The position numbers were made by a program, and so were the translations under genes. From Allomyces arbusculus (lineage: Eukaryota > Blastocladiomycota > Blastocladiomycetes > Blastocladiales > Blastocladiaceae), in the NCBI GenBank assembly GCA_027604705.1, contig JADHYV010000027.1:124001-188000 (forward strand): a DNA stretch of 64,000 nucleotides, in the 5' to 3' direction. Below the pieces are notes generated by a model. It was given only the letters and a program-made list of their open reading frames with translations, ran no database searches and was not told the DNA's origin. The number at the start of each line of letters is the position of its first letter. The stretch's first letter is position 1. Positions 35,130 to 45,107 of the stretch are shown piece by piece.

Positions 35130-36642
35130 ATGTTCCAGCGCCCCCGCCGCGACTCGGGCAACCGGTCGCGCGAGGCCTCCTCCTCCTCGTCGTCAACCGG
35201 CGCACCAACCGACGCCTCGGCATCCCCGTCACTCCCACCGGCCCTACCCCCGGCGCTCCCGCTCGCGCGCGTCGCGACGACGCACTCGACCACCGACTCG
35301 GCGTCGACGCGCGCCAAGCGCACGGGCCTCCTCGCGCGTTTCTCGTGGCGCAAGCTCAAGGCCGGGATCACGGGCGGGCAGCACACGGTCGCGAAAGAAT
35401 CGTCCTCCGCGCGCGTCATCGTCTCGGCGCCGCTCACGGCGGCACCGATCCATGAAACCAGTCACGCGGGCCTGTCGCCCGTGCGCGAAGTGAGCACGCC
35501 GCCGATCCCGATTCCCGGATCAAGCAGCGATGCAGATTTCAACTCGACGGTGGTCGCGAGTACGCCGCCGGTCGGTGGTGGCGCGCTCGTCTACAAGACG
35601 CTGTTCAAGGGCGCACCGGGGGACGACTCGGCGTCGGTCTCGACGGCCACATTGACGGCAACAACCGCCGACCAGTCCTCGTCGTCGAAACCCGTTGCGC
35701 ACGGGGAAGTCGCGCTCCTCGCCATGATCGCGGCGGCCAAGGACGCGAACACGGACCCGTCGCGCGCGGCCGACTGGACGCACGTCGTCTCCCCACGCGA
35801 CGTGCTCGTCGACGACGTGGGCCGAGACGTGGTCGTATTTGACGCCTACACGCACCTGAATCTTTCGGACGTGCCGCTACGCGCTGCCGCCGACCTCGTC
35901 CGCCAGCTGCTCTCTGCGCTCGACGCGATCCACGCGCTCGGGATCGTGCACCTCGACGTGAACCCGGCCAACCTGATGCAGGACGCCGCCGGCAGGCTGG
36001 TCTTGATAGATTTTGGGCTCGCGCGGGTATGTGATGGCACGCCGCACCCACCGGGGCGTGGGACGCGCGGTTATATCGCGCCGGAACTGTTCCCGCCGAA
36101 AATGTGCACGTCCACGTACCCGGACCTGTATTCGGCGGGCATCGTGTTTGGGCAGTTGCTGGAACCGTATCTGGCGCACTGTAATTTGCGGATCTTGGGC
36201 GGGTCGGCGTCGTACCCGGTGCACGTCGAGGAAGTGTGGCAAGACGTGCGCGAGTTTGTGGAGATTGAGTACGTGTTGCCTTCTATCACTTCGCGCTCTC
36301 ACTCATTTCACACGCATTTGCGACTGACCGTGCTCCACCACTAGCGCACTCTGCCACGACGACCTCTTCCCGCCTATCCTACAGCTCGCCGCGGACCTCC
36401 TCCTGCGGCTCATCACGTCCTCGACCCCGTCCACACCGGCCCCGGGACACCTCTACGTGCGGCTCTCGGCGCCCAACGCGCGACGGCACCCGTTCCTGGC
36501 CATTCTCGACGACCCGCCCCTCGCGGACGCGTCGTTCCGGTACATGGCGCCCAACGAGTGGCGGCAGCGGCGTGCGGGCGACCAGTTGCGCGACCGGAAG
36601 CGGCGGAGGGGGACCGAGTATTCGCGTTTGATTGGCGCGTGA
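35130..36642 (+). CDS. Divergent CDC7-like protein kinase
   Basis: Two exons (35130-36268, 36345-36642) give 478 residues, start MFQRPRRDSGN. A disordered Ser-rich N-terminus of about 150 residues precedes the kinase fold. Candidate ATP-binding Lys lies in ALVYKTLFKG and the alphaC Glu in HGEVALLAMI; no clear glycine-rich loop is visible. The catalytic loop reads GIVHLDVNPANLM: Asp and Asn are kept, but HRD is HLD and the usual Lys is Asn. IDFGLAR (DFG) is intact, then RGTRGYIAPELF and DLYSAGIVFGQLL. The GIVHxDVxPxN, RGTxGxxAPE and late HPFL features resemble CDC7/DDK kinases. The C-lobe end (LAADLLLRLI to RRHPFLAILDD) is in exon 2. Whether it is active is open. If CDC7-like, it would act on MCM helicase with a Dbf4 partner; that is inference. 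Confidence 0.75.
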
Positions 36643-36724
36643 GGATAGGGAGGAGAGGGGAGGAATGAGGTGGAATTTGGATACCCCGTAGTGTAGGATT
36701 CTAGTGCGTGTGCATGCGTGTGGA

Positions 36725-36737
36725 GGGGGGGGGGGGG
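36725..36737. repeat. Homopolymer run of 13 G
   Basis: Thirteen consecutive G about 80 bp past the kinase stop codon. Confidence 0.9.
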
Positions 36738-36949
36738 ATTGGAGACGGGCAGGTTGCAGTTTCGGACCGCTCAGGTCAGGTGGAGCGAACGGACACGTCG
36801 AGTGCGAGCAGCAATGATCAAACAGACGCAGAGCGGGGGTGCGCCTGCGCGGCCGAAACAGGCGTGACCGCGACGGGTGCCGTGGGCCGGACATACCTTT
36901 CTCGCTCGCTCTGAAACGCTCGTGTTCACGCACGCGGAGACACAGGTAC

Positions 36950-37400
36950 TTGCGAGGCCTAAAGAGTGCCGCGCATGGAAAATTACGCACGCCCATCCCC
37001 GGAACACGGTCGTGGGCGTCGCCACCCATCGCCCACGCATTTCTTTTGCTAACGGAGAGAACAATGTGCTGTTGGGTGAAACGTGCCGCGCGTATGCACT
37101 CTGTTTTCCGTTCCAGAACAGAGAACCTTTCTGGCGCACGACGGCGCACGGCGCTGCGAGACACATGATGAAGGCGCAAAGTGCGTCGGCAAACACGGCC
37201 AGGCGCGATGCTCGACACGGATCCAGATGCATGCGCCAGGTTCGATCAGGCGCGTTGCTCGACATGGCCCGGCACATGTTCGATCAGGTCCACGCATGCT
37301 TTACCTGCATTCGCGTCGCAGCCGCGGTCGATAAATACGCGCTCGCCAGCGCGGTCCCAGCACTGTCCACCCAGTTCAGATCAGCACAAACGCAGGTTTT
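36950..37400 (+). repeat. Upstream module of LMP copy 6 (unit 1 of 3)
   Basis: Non-coding DNA shared with 38640-39060 and 40490-40860. Landmarks in order: ACGCACGCCCATCCCCG, a GAGAGAACAA string, CAGAACAGAG followed by a GGCGCAC string, an AT-rich core (ATAAATA at 37331-37337), then CCCAGCACTGTCCACCC and TTCAGATCAG just before the coding region. The AT-rich core is the probable TATA element, about 117 bp before the ATG. Confidence 0.7.
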
Positions 37401-37453
37401 CCTCACCAAGGCCGACCCGACCATCAACGCATCACTCCCACCAACTCACGCCC

Positions 37454-38314
37454 ATGACCGACGTCGAGCAGCAGCAAAAGCATGACGGCGCTGAAAACGA
37501 CAAGCCCACGCTTTCCGACGGTGCCACTCCGCTGCGCACAAGTTGGGCGCGCAGACTGGTCCCCACGAACCGTTACGCGCGGTATCTGTGTTTCGGCATG
37601 ATCTTTGCCGTGGTCGTCTTCGTCGTGGTGTTTCTCGCGTTGTGGTTCACGACAGAACCCATTGCGATCGCTCTGACCCTGACACGGCCCGAAGCGTACC
37701 AGGTCGACGCGGTCCCCGTGCAGTGGATGCTCAAGGGCGACACCGAGATTATGCCGGGGCAGGGGCCGTGGGGCATCAAGGTCTGGACGCGCAACGACAA
37801 CGTGTTTGACGTGACCTTCGAGGGCGTCGACATGACAGCCATGCTTTACGACAACGACGGCCGCAACGTGGTGCTCGGCAAAACCATGAGCCCGCAACCA
37901 GAGGTATGGGCCCCCGCCAAGCGCAAACTCGAGGTCCAGGCAATGTCGTCGCTCCCGCTGGTGTGGGACCTGTCGATTGCCAAGCAGGCCCAGTCGCTCG
38001 CGTGGCTTCTCGTGCTGTGTGGCGTCAATGCCACGAGTTTGCCGGCGCCGCTCACGTCGCGGTGGGATTTGCCGGACCCGCGTTACAATGCACCGGCCAT
38101 GGTGAAGTGGCAGGTTCGTGCTCGCCGCGTGCGAGGCCTGATGGGGCTCCCAATGCCGTCCACGGTCGACGCGCCGCAGGGGCTTTCGGTCAACTCGCCG
38201 CAATCTCTCAATTGGGTATTTTGCGATATGAATCGCGGGAAGGTTGCGGAACACATTCAGCAACTCGTGAACCTAACGGTGCGTGTGTGCGAGTCGGGGA
38301 TGTGCGAATATTGA
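37454..38314 (+). CDS. LMP family copy 6, intact
   Basis: Intronless gene for 286 residues beginning MTDVEQQQKHDGAEN. Hydrophilic tail, basic juncture (ARRLVPTNRYARYL), membrane helix around FGMIFAVVVFVVVFLALWF, external part with RNDNVFDVTFEGVDMTAML, the ASLLVLCG-equivalent SLAWLLVLCGVNATSLPAP, VRARRVRGLMGLPMP, and a C-terminus ending VCESGMCEY. It is more diverged than copies 1-5 and shorter in the loop before the last helix. Its 5' flank belongs to the module shared with copies 7 and 8, suggesting common control. Confidence 0.72.
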   Translation: MTDVEQQQKHDGAENDKPTLSDGATPLRTSWARRLVPTNRYARYLCFGMIFAVVVFVVVFLALWFTTEPIAIALTLTRPEAYQVDAVPVQWMLKGDTEIMPGQGPWGIKVWTRNDNVFDVTFEGVDMTAMLYDNDGRNVVLGKTMSPQPEVWAPAKRKLEVQAMSSLPLVWDLSIAKQAQSLAWLLVLCGVNATSLPAPLTSRWDLPDPRYNAPAMVKWQVRARRVRGLMGLPMPSTVDAPQGLSVNSPQSLNWVFCDMNRGKVAEHIQQLVNLTVRVCESGMCEY

Positions 38315-38639
38315 ACAAGCATAGAGGTGCAGCGTCGACGGCACAACAGTTGGTTGAGAATTGGCAGAAGATTGATTTTTTTCAGTATGAGATAAACACA
38401 ACTCGTGGTCCCTGAGCGCCTTGCTTGTGACATTTCAGTTCTCAGGGTGCATCAGCTTGACCAAACTGTTGACAGTGCCTCGACGTCAAGTGGCAACGCG
38501 ACGCACTTCATGCCCACATAACGTGCTGGCGTGCACGATCGCTCGGAAGGGGACTCTATGCGCGCGCGTCTCGCGAACGGCCTGCGCGCCACCACGTACC
38601 CACCCGAGGGCGGAGGGAATGCAGAGATTGCACCGAAGC

Positions 38640-39060
38640 TGCTTGCGCGTCGTGCAGGTGAAAGTAACGCACGCCCATCCCCGAATCACGATCAACTGTC
38701 AGTTGGCGTCGCCACAGTGACAGTACGCACCCATTTTTTTTTCGCCAACCGAGAGAACAACGCGCTGTTGGGCGAAAACCTATCGTGCGCGCACTCTGCT
38801 TCCGTTCCAGAACAGAGGCCCTTCCCGGCGACGCGACGACGCACGACGCTGCAACGCGCAGGATAAAGGCAAAACGTGTCGGCGAACACGACTACTAGGC
38901 AGGGTTGCTCGACACGCATGGATGTACCATGCCTGACCAGTTTCTTGCATGTAGCACATGCTGCCACGTCGCCACAGAGGTCGATACATAGAAAATACGC
39001 GCGCGCCAGCGCGGTCCCAGCACTGTCCACCCGTTCAGATCAGTCAGAACCAAGTATTCT
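38640..39060 (+). repeat. Upstream module of LMP copy 7 (unit 2 of 3)
   Basis: Same ordered landmarks as at 36950-37400, including AACGCACGCCCATCCCCG, CCAGAACAGAG, and GCGGTCCCAGCACTGTCCAC close to the gene. The TATA-like core is less clear here (ATAGAAAATACG). Confidence 0.7.
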
Positions 39061-39095
39061 CCTCAATACGCATCAGTTCGACCAACTCCACTCCC

Positions 39096-40007
39096 ATGAC
39101 CGACGTCGAGCAGCAGCGCGACGCGCTCACCGCCAAGCCTAGCACCGACCATGACCCTACCGCCCCGTCTCCACGAACACGCGTCGCTCGCGTATTCGCA
39201 GATCGCCGCGTCAAGTACCCGCTCGTGGCCATTCTTGTCGCCCTCATCATTACCGCCGCGACCCTCCTCACGCTCTGGTTCACCAAGCAACCTCTTTTTC
39301 TCGTCCCGACCATTGCCCGCCCTGACATCGGGGGCCAAGACCCGATGCAATGGACCGCCAACGGCACTGTCATCACGCCCGTGCACCTGTGGGGCATGGA
39401 ACTGATTTTCTACAACCCGAACCCGTACCAGATGATCGTGTCGGACCTCGAGATGACCGTGACCTTTGCGGGCCCAAAGGGGTACCACGTGCCATTTGGT
39501 ACCGCGCACCCGCCCACGGGCAAGGGCGCGAACCCGTCGATCACAATCCCCGCGCGCCTTTCTGCGCCATACGGCGCCGGCCTGTTCGTCCGGTGGGACC
39601 TGGCCGATGATGCGCAGGCGCGCGCGCTCGGCGCGCTCTTGGTCGTGTGCGGTGTGAGGACGGCAGACTTGCCGAGCGGTCTTCATCCGTTGACGCATCC
39701 GCCGGCGCTCGATGCGTCGGGCACAACGTACTTTAGTATTCGTGCCATGACGTCGTGGCGCGCGCGCGTCGGGAAAGTGACGGGGATGTTAGGGATCGAT
39801 GTGGCGACCAAGGAACAGCGGGTGCCATGGCCAGATGAGAATAAGTACCAGTCGCTGGGGTCGTGGTGCGTGGGGACGAGTCAGATGCGGAGTTCGACGA
39901 TCACGGCGGTCGTGTGTCCGGACGAGGGGGTGGTTGCGGAGCATGTGGCGAAACTGGCGAATGTCACGATCAAGGCGTGCGAGGCAACGGGGAAGTGTCG
40001 CGGGTAG
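39096..40007 (+). CDS. LMP family copy 7, intact
   Basis: Intronless gene for 303 residues beginning MTDVEQQRDALTAKP. Membrane helix is LVAILVALIITAATLLTLWF, followed by KQPLFLVPTI. The external part holds YNPNPYQMIVSDLEMTVTF, the clearest NPN-type LEA-2/WHy-like signature in the array, then WDLADDAQARALGALLVVCG, a segment with GKVTGMLGIDV, and a C-terminal helix ending CEATGKCRG. Closest relative is copy 8. Function unknown. Confidence 0.74.
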   Translation: MTDVEQQRDALTAKPSTDHDPTAPSPRTRVARVFADRRVKYPLVAILVALIITAATLLTLWFTKQPLFLVPTIARPDIGGQDPMQWTANGTVITPVHLWGMELIFYNPNPYQMIVSDLEMTVTFAGPKGYHVPFGTAHPPTGKGANPSITIPARLSAPYGAGLFVRWDLADDAQARALGALLVVCGVRTADLPSGLHPLTHPPALDASGTTYFSIRAMTSWRARVGKVTGMLGIDVATKEQRVPWPDENKYQSLGSWCVGTSQMRSSTITAVVCPDEGVVAEHVAKLANVTIKACEATGKCRG

Positions 40008-40089
40008 AGAACGTGGAGGGCGGTGGAGTGTGGATTTGTTTGTGGATGATCAGGAAGTCGCGCGGATTGTATTGATGCTAACCAACAAA

Positions 40090-40113
40090 CAATGCAGCTC
40101 GATAGCTGCATTG
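40090..40113. other. Perfect 10-bp inverted repeat with CGAT loop
   Basis: CAATGCAGCT at 40090-40099 and its exact reverse complement at 40104-40113, separated by CGAT. It lies 83 bp after the stop of LMP copy 7. It could be an RNA hairpin in the 3' UTR or a protein-binding palindrome. Confidence 0.7.
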
Positions 40114-40489
40114 CTGTTCATATTGGATCCTCGGTTATGCTTGCTCTCGTTGCGCTCACATTCGCCCCGCTCAACCTCGGCGACTCAACCCCATCATACC
40201 TGAAGCCGATGGTATCGCGCTCTCCTCCACAATGTGAGTGAGAGGGAAGGACAATCCGATTGCGATTCAGGGCTGCCCAGGCGGAGCAAATGATGAGGCA
40301 TCCGCGTTTGGATCGTGCTGCTTCGACAGCGCCATTCTGCTCTCGGACACAGACCCGCGTGGGAGGGCGTCAGCGTGAGCCAGATCTGGCTTTTCGCGCT
40401 GATCTCTGCGCGTGATGTTGGCCGTGCGCTTCCACCCCGTGGTGGCGCTCGCATTCACGCGTGCAAGATGTTCAAGCGATCTCGACGCT

Positions 40490-40860
40490 GCTCGCGTCGT
40501 TCAGGCGAAGGTAACCCAGTCAGTGGGCGCCGCCACTTCAGCGCCCACCGATTTCTGGCCAATGGAGAGACCAACGGGCTGCGTGCACCTGCTTCCTTTC
40601 CAGAACAGAGAACTTTTTTGGCGCACAGCAATGCACGACGCTGCGACGCGACGCGCAGGATAAAGGCAAAAATGTGTCAGTGAACATGGCCAGGTGCAAT
40701 GCTCACACGGATGTGCATGCGCTGGATTTGACCAGGTCAGTGCAAGTTCCTGCAGTCGCTCACCGCCGAAGTCAATAAATAGGTGCACGCCGGGGCAGCC
40801 GTGGCCCTGTCCACCTGTTCAGATCAGCCAGAACCAACATTTCTCCTCGACGACGCTATC
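40490..40860 (+). repeat. Upstream module of LMP copy 8 (unit 3 of 3)
   Basis: Most diverged of the three modules but still shows CCAGAACAGAG, the GGCGCACAGC string, a TATA-like AATAAATA at 40774-40781, and CCTGTCCACCTGTTCAGATC before the former start codon. Confidence 0.65.
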
Positions 40861-40888
40861 AACGCATCTCCACAACGAACCCACTCCC

Positions 40889-41706
40889 ACGACCGACGTC
40901 GAGCACCAGCGTGATGCGCTCACCGCCAAACCCAGCACACCCAACGCAGACCATGACCCCGTCTGCACGCCGTCCTCACGCACGTGCATCGCCCGCGCTT
41001 TCTCAGACTGTTGCGTCAAGTACCCCCTCGCAGCCATTCTCGTCGCCCTCACCATCACCACCGTGACCCTCCTCAGCTCGGTTTTGCGACGCAACCAATC
41101 CTCCTTGTCCCGACGATCCTGCGCCCCGCGACCCCAAAAAACCTCCAACCCATCAAATGGACCGCGTCCGGAACCACCATCACGCCCGTCTACCCCTGGG
41201 GGGTGAACGTGGCCATCTACAACCCGAACCCGTTCCCCATGACTCTGCACGACCTCGACATGACCGCCATGTTCTCCGGACCCCACGGGTTCCCCGTCCA
41301 TTTCACCACTGCGCACGTCGTCACCAGAGACCACTACATTGACCGGTCCATCCGCGTCCCTGCGTCAAGTTTGCCGGCGGCACTGAATGTGCCGGAAGAG
41401 TTGCCCGACTTTACGGGATACGATTTGCGCGGGCCCGGGTTAATGAAATGGGGAATGGACGCGCGCAAGGTGACCGGGTTCCTTGGGCAAATGACGCCGC
41501 CGCCGGGCGAGTTGGTGGAGGTGGACCAGTTGCACGGAGCGGCGTCTGGGTGGGGTGGTGGGTCGCCAAATGCTCAAGTGGACTGGATCATGGTTGCCGT
41601 TTGCCCTTGGTCGCGTTGAAACCGCACGGTCGCGCCGTCAGAGCATATTGTGCACCTGGCAAATTTGACGATGCAGGCGTGCAAGGAGATGGGGATGTGT
41701 CGTTAG
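40889..41706 (+). pseudogene. LMP family copy 8, decayed
   Basis: Clearly related to copy 7 at the 5' part and copy 9 at the 3' part. The expected ATG is ACG at 40889. A small deletion at about 41075-41085 shifts frame at the end of the membrane helix. The external part then reads on (YNPNPFPMTLHDLDMTAMF) but about 35 codons, including the conserved VLCG block, are missing before LPAALNVPEELPDF. A stop at 41617-41619 precedes the last helix, whose sequence (SEHIVHLANLTMQACKEMG) is still legible to 41706. At least four lesions make it a pseudogene. Confidence 0.85.
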
Positions 41707-42554
41707 AGAAATGGGTTTGTGGTCGTGTGGGTAGTTTGTGGAGCGGCATAAGGTGCGCGAAGCATCGGCGGGTGCACACATGTAACTGCGGTCCAGTCAC
41801 GGTGGGATTGTTGTGGATGATCGTGAAGGCGCGTGCATCATGTTGGTGTAAAACAGGTTTGATTGCATCCAATGCATCAGCGGCGCGACAGAACCTTTGT
41901 GACAGGCAATGTGATGATTGAACATATGCATTGCAATTTCTTGTCTGCAGTTTCGCTCATGACTGACCCGTTTAAACTGGTCTCATCACACACTCGGCGG
42001 TATTGTACTCTCCGCTTTGCCAAGGCGTCGTATCACGCTGAGACAGAAAATATCAGCAATAACGGTGCCGGATTGTTAGTTTTATCAATCGACCAGACAC
42101 TACCAAACACTCTCAAATAGCCAGCAGCTCAGGCAGTCACCCGCTTTGGACATGGCGCCACATTTTTCCGAACATACTTTTCTGTTCGAGAACATGCCCA
42201 GGGACCCCGATCGCCCGCTGCAAGACACAGGACTGGGCGCGCGCACACGAGTGCTCATCACAAACCTACGCCCACATAACGATGATTGGTGGACGCCACG
42301 GGTGCCGCACTGCCAACGCTCATCCCGGTGTCGGACGCGCGGCGTTTCGAAGCACAGTGCTCTCCGTGTAAAGGCGACGAGAACAGGCCCGTGTCCGTTC
42401 TCTCGTTCCTATTGTTCTCCCCCACGGCGACCCTGCTCTTCATCCAGCTTTCCTGCGCTCACGATCCATGTACGCGCGCAGCAGCATTTCTTCGCGACGT
42501 TTTGCTTTTCTAACGTGATTATCGACGCGCGCGCGTAATAGTATTCGCCGGGCC
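41707..42554. other. Intergenic, 5' flank of LMP copy 9
   Basis: No supported gene. I do not see the upstream module of copies 6-8 here. The first 400 bp are AT-richer than average. Confidence 0.45.
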
Positions 42555-43466
42555 ATGCCTACCGCTTCAGACGTCGAGTGTCAACTGCACAACGCTGTCC
42601 CCGACAAGCCCGCATCTGGCGATGCGGATGCGCAACCGCGCAAGAACCTCGTCCACCGAGTGATCCCCGCCAGCCGCGGTGCGCGGTTCCTGTGCATCGG
42701 CACCGTTCTCGTCGTGCTCGTCCTGCTCATCACGTTCCTAGCGTTCTGGTTCTCGGCCGACGCGCTCTTCATCGTGCCGGTGCTGCGCACGGCGATTCCG
42801 GGCAAGAATGTCGACCCCGCACAGTGGACGCGCGACGGCACTGTGATTCGCAGCGTGCCCCACTGGGTTATTGACATGTCAGTCGAGAACCGCAACAAGT
42901 TTGCCATGACCATCGAGGACCTGGCCGTCACGGCCAAGTTTGCGACGCGGGAGAACCGCAACGTCTTGTTTGGCAAGCCCACTGCCCAGCAGTCACGCGT
43001 GACCGTTCATGTCCCGGCCAAGGAGGAAATCGACGTGAAAATCGAGCTCGACGTGCACTGGGACTTGGCCGATCACGAGCAAGCCAACGCGCTCGCGTCG
43101 CTGCTCGTCCTGTGTGGCATCAGCGCATCGAGTTTGCCGGCGCCGCTGAATGTGTCGGACGAGTTGCCCGACTTTGACAGACCCGAGCCCGCGATTGTGA
43201 AGTGGGACTTGGACGCGCGGAAAGTGACTGGGTTCCTTGGGCTTGAGATGACGCCGCCACCAGGCGAGATCGTGGTCGGGGACCAGGTGCATCGCGCGGC
43301 GTCTGGGTGGGCCGGTCGGGCGCGAGTCTTCCCGGAGGATTGGATCGCGTTTGCTGTTTGCCCTTATTCGATCGCGAATGCCCGCACGGCTGCGCCGTCA
43401 GAGCATATTGTGCGCCTGGCAAATTTGACGATGCAGGCGTGCGAGGAGACGGGGAAGTGTCGTTAG
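42555..43466 (+). CDS. LMP family copy 9, intact
   Basis: Intronless gene for 303 residues beginning MPTASDVECQLHNAV. Basic juncture then membrane helix FLCIGTVLVVLVLLITFLAF, external block NKFAMTIEDLAVTAKF, WDLADHEQANALASLLVLCG, LPAPLNVSDELPDF, KWDLDARKVTGFLGLEMTP and C-terminus CEETGKCR. The C-terminal half is nearly the same as copy 8, the N-terminal half closer to copies 2 and 5, which suggests exchange between paralogs. It is the last member of the array in this window. Confidence 0.75.
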   Translation: MPTASDVECQLHNAVPDKPASGDADAQPRKNLVHRVIPASRGARFLCIGTVLVVLVLLITFLAFWFSADALFIVPVLRTAIPGKNVDPAQWTRDGTVIRSVPHWVIDMSVENRNKFAMTIEDLAVTAKFATRENRNVLFGKPTAQQSRVTVHVPAKEEIDVKIELDVHWDLADHEQANALASLLVLCGISASSLPAPLNVSDELPDFDRPEPAIVKWDLDARKVTGFLGLEMTPPPGEIVVGDQVHRAASGWAGRARVFPEDWIAFAVCPYSIANARTAAPSEHIVRLANLTMQACEETGKCR

Positions 43467-44060
43467 AGAGATGGGTTTGTGGTCCCTTTGTGAAGTGGCA
43501 AAGTGTTCGCATAAGCATTGGCGGATGTGCACAAGAAGCCGCATTCCGGACAGTTTGTTGTCGTGATCGAGAGAAAGTGGGAAGCGAAGCTTGCGCTGTG
43601 TTTGTGAAGAAATCAATGAAAAACTTGAAATTTGCGTGATTGTGGAGGCTCGAACCACCCGCGCCGTCGGAATAGTCGTTTGGTTCATCCTGTATTGTAA
43701 CTTGCACAGTTGCCCAGGTTTCTTCGGATCAGTTTCGTAGCCCACGTTGCTTCAGTCAGAGTAGAGCGGAATCAGATGGTGATGGTGAAACAAGAAGCGT
43801 GGGCGCCTGAGACCTGCCGAAAGCTTGACGCAAAGAGCAAGAGCGACAGCAAGACGGATTTGTATCAGGGTGGTTTTGCAAGAAACATACGCACGCCACA
43901 CAACGGCTCAACAATCTATGCCCACAAATGAACGGAAAAAAAGAGGGAGAGCGTCAATCGAGGGAGAAGGGAGCGAGAAAGAGGGGCGCGCAGCGATCAA
44001 TCGAAGCAGCGACAGAGCGCACGGGCACACGACCATCACACGCCGACGCACGGCCCGCCG
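43467..44060. other. Intergenic
   Basis: 3' flanks of LMP copy 9 and of the convergent gene at 44061. The segment just after the copy 9 stop resembles the DNA after copy 8 (both read AGAAATGGGTTTGTGG or close to it). Otherwise featureless. Confidence 0.45.
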
Positions 44061-45107
44061 TCAGATTGCCGCCACGGCTGGACCAGCCGGCTCGCCACCA
44101 TTGTCCACCACGGTCGTCACAACCCACACCGGCTTGTCATAGTACTCGGCCGTGACACGCGGGATCTTGATGCTGAACGAGGATCGCATCTTGTCGAGCG
44201 CGGTCACGACCTTGTCAAGCGCCCTCTTGTCGCCGCGAAGCTCAAGCTTGAGCGTCGTCACATTGTCGGTCAAACGCAGGACGAGCGGTTGCGCCCCGCC
44301 GAGGTGCGCCGTTGCAACGGTCACTTTGAGCACCTTCATCGTACTCTTGAGGAGGTCCAGGAGCCCCTCGTTGTAGACGTGCCCCGCGAACCCGCACGCC
44401 TTGGGGATCAGGACGAGAAGCGACACGACAGTTGGCAGCAGCGGCACTTTCGGCTTGCTCGTGGCGGAGACACAGAGCTGATCGTGCACCAGGTGCAGTT
44501 CGGCCTTGACCGCGTTGATTTCCTGGAGCGACTGCGGCTGGCGGACCCACTTGTCCTTGACCAATTGCAGCGCGTGAGCAGCACTTGTCGTGAATTTGAC
44601 GGGCACAAACCGTGACGGAACCGCAAACAGCACGGATAGACCCCGTCCTTCCCCTGCTCATACTCAGCCTTGCGCATGGCCGTGATTGATTCCGGCAGGT
44701 CGAGAACGTGCAGCACTGGGATTTGGCTCGTCTGTTCGCACGTCGGGGCCGAGCTCACGAAGAGCAAGCCGCGCCCATGGTTGTCAAAGTGCTGGAGAAC
44801 AAAACAGTCGAGCGCCCGAGCCGCATACAGCGTGCGACAGCACTTTGAGGCGATAGGGCAGCTTGCTGGACACGGCCGGCCAGCTCGGGAACGCAATCAC
44901 CGAGTCGGTGCCAGCAGCGAGTGTGAACACCTGCCGCCGCTCAAACTTGAGCAAGTACTTGACGAGCGCGGCCGCATGCGCCGGGTCCGCGGCATACCGC
45001 GTCAGATAGAGGGTTGCGGTCGTATTGTACTCGTTGATTGTGTCCGATTCGCGCAGGTGGGCGATCCGCTGCTTGTTGACGATCGCGGGCACGACGAACT
45101 TGTAGAC
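44061..45107 (-). CDS. Unrecognised gene, 5' end unresolved
   Basis: Three open segments on the minus strand, about 45107-44829, 44791-44634 and 44583-44061, have coding character and can be joined by very short introns of 37 and 50 bp with GT and AG borders. The reading includes KFVVPAIVNKQRIAHLRES, FERRQVFTLAAGTDSVIAF, GLLFVSSAPTCEQTSQIP, LHVLDLPESITAMRKAE and, at the end, HLGGAQPLVLRLTDNVTTL and YYDKPVWVVTTVVDNGG. No family is recognised; the protein appears soluble. No ATG is available in the first segment and a stop precedes it, so an upstream exon joined at an acceptor near 45098 is likely. The tiny introns might instead be frameshifts, making this a decaying gene. Confidence 0.45.

Noticed and set aside
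36379-37277. Minus-strand frames of 170-280 codons between the kinase and LMP copy 6
   Set aside because: They cover the kinase 3' end and the upstream module, match no family, and lack an ATG with context.
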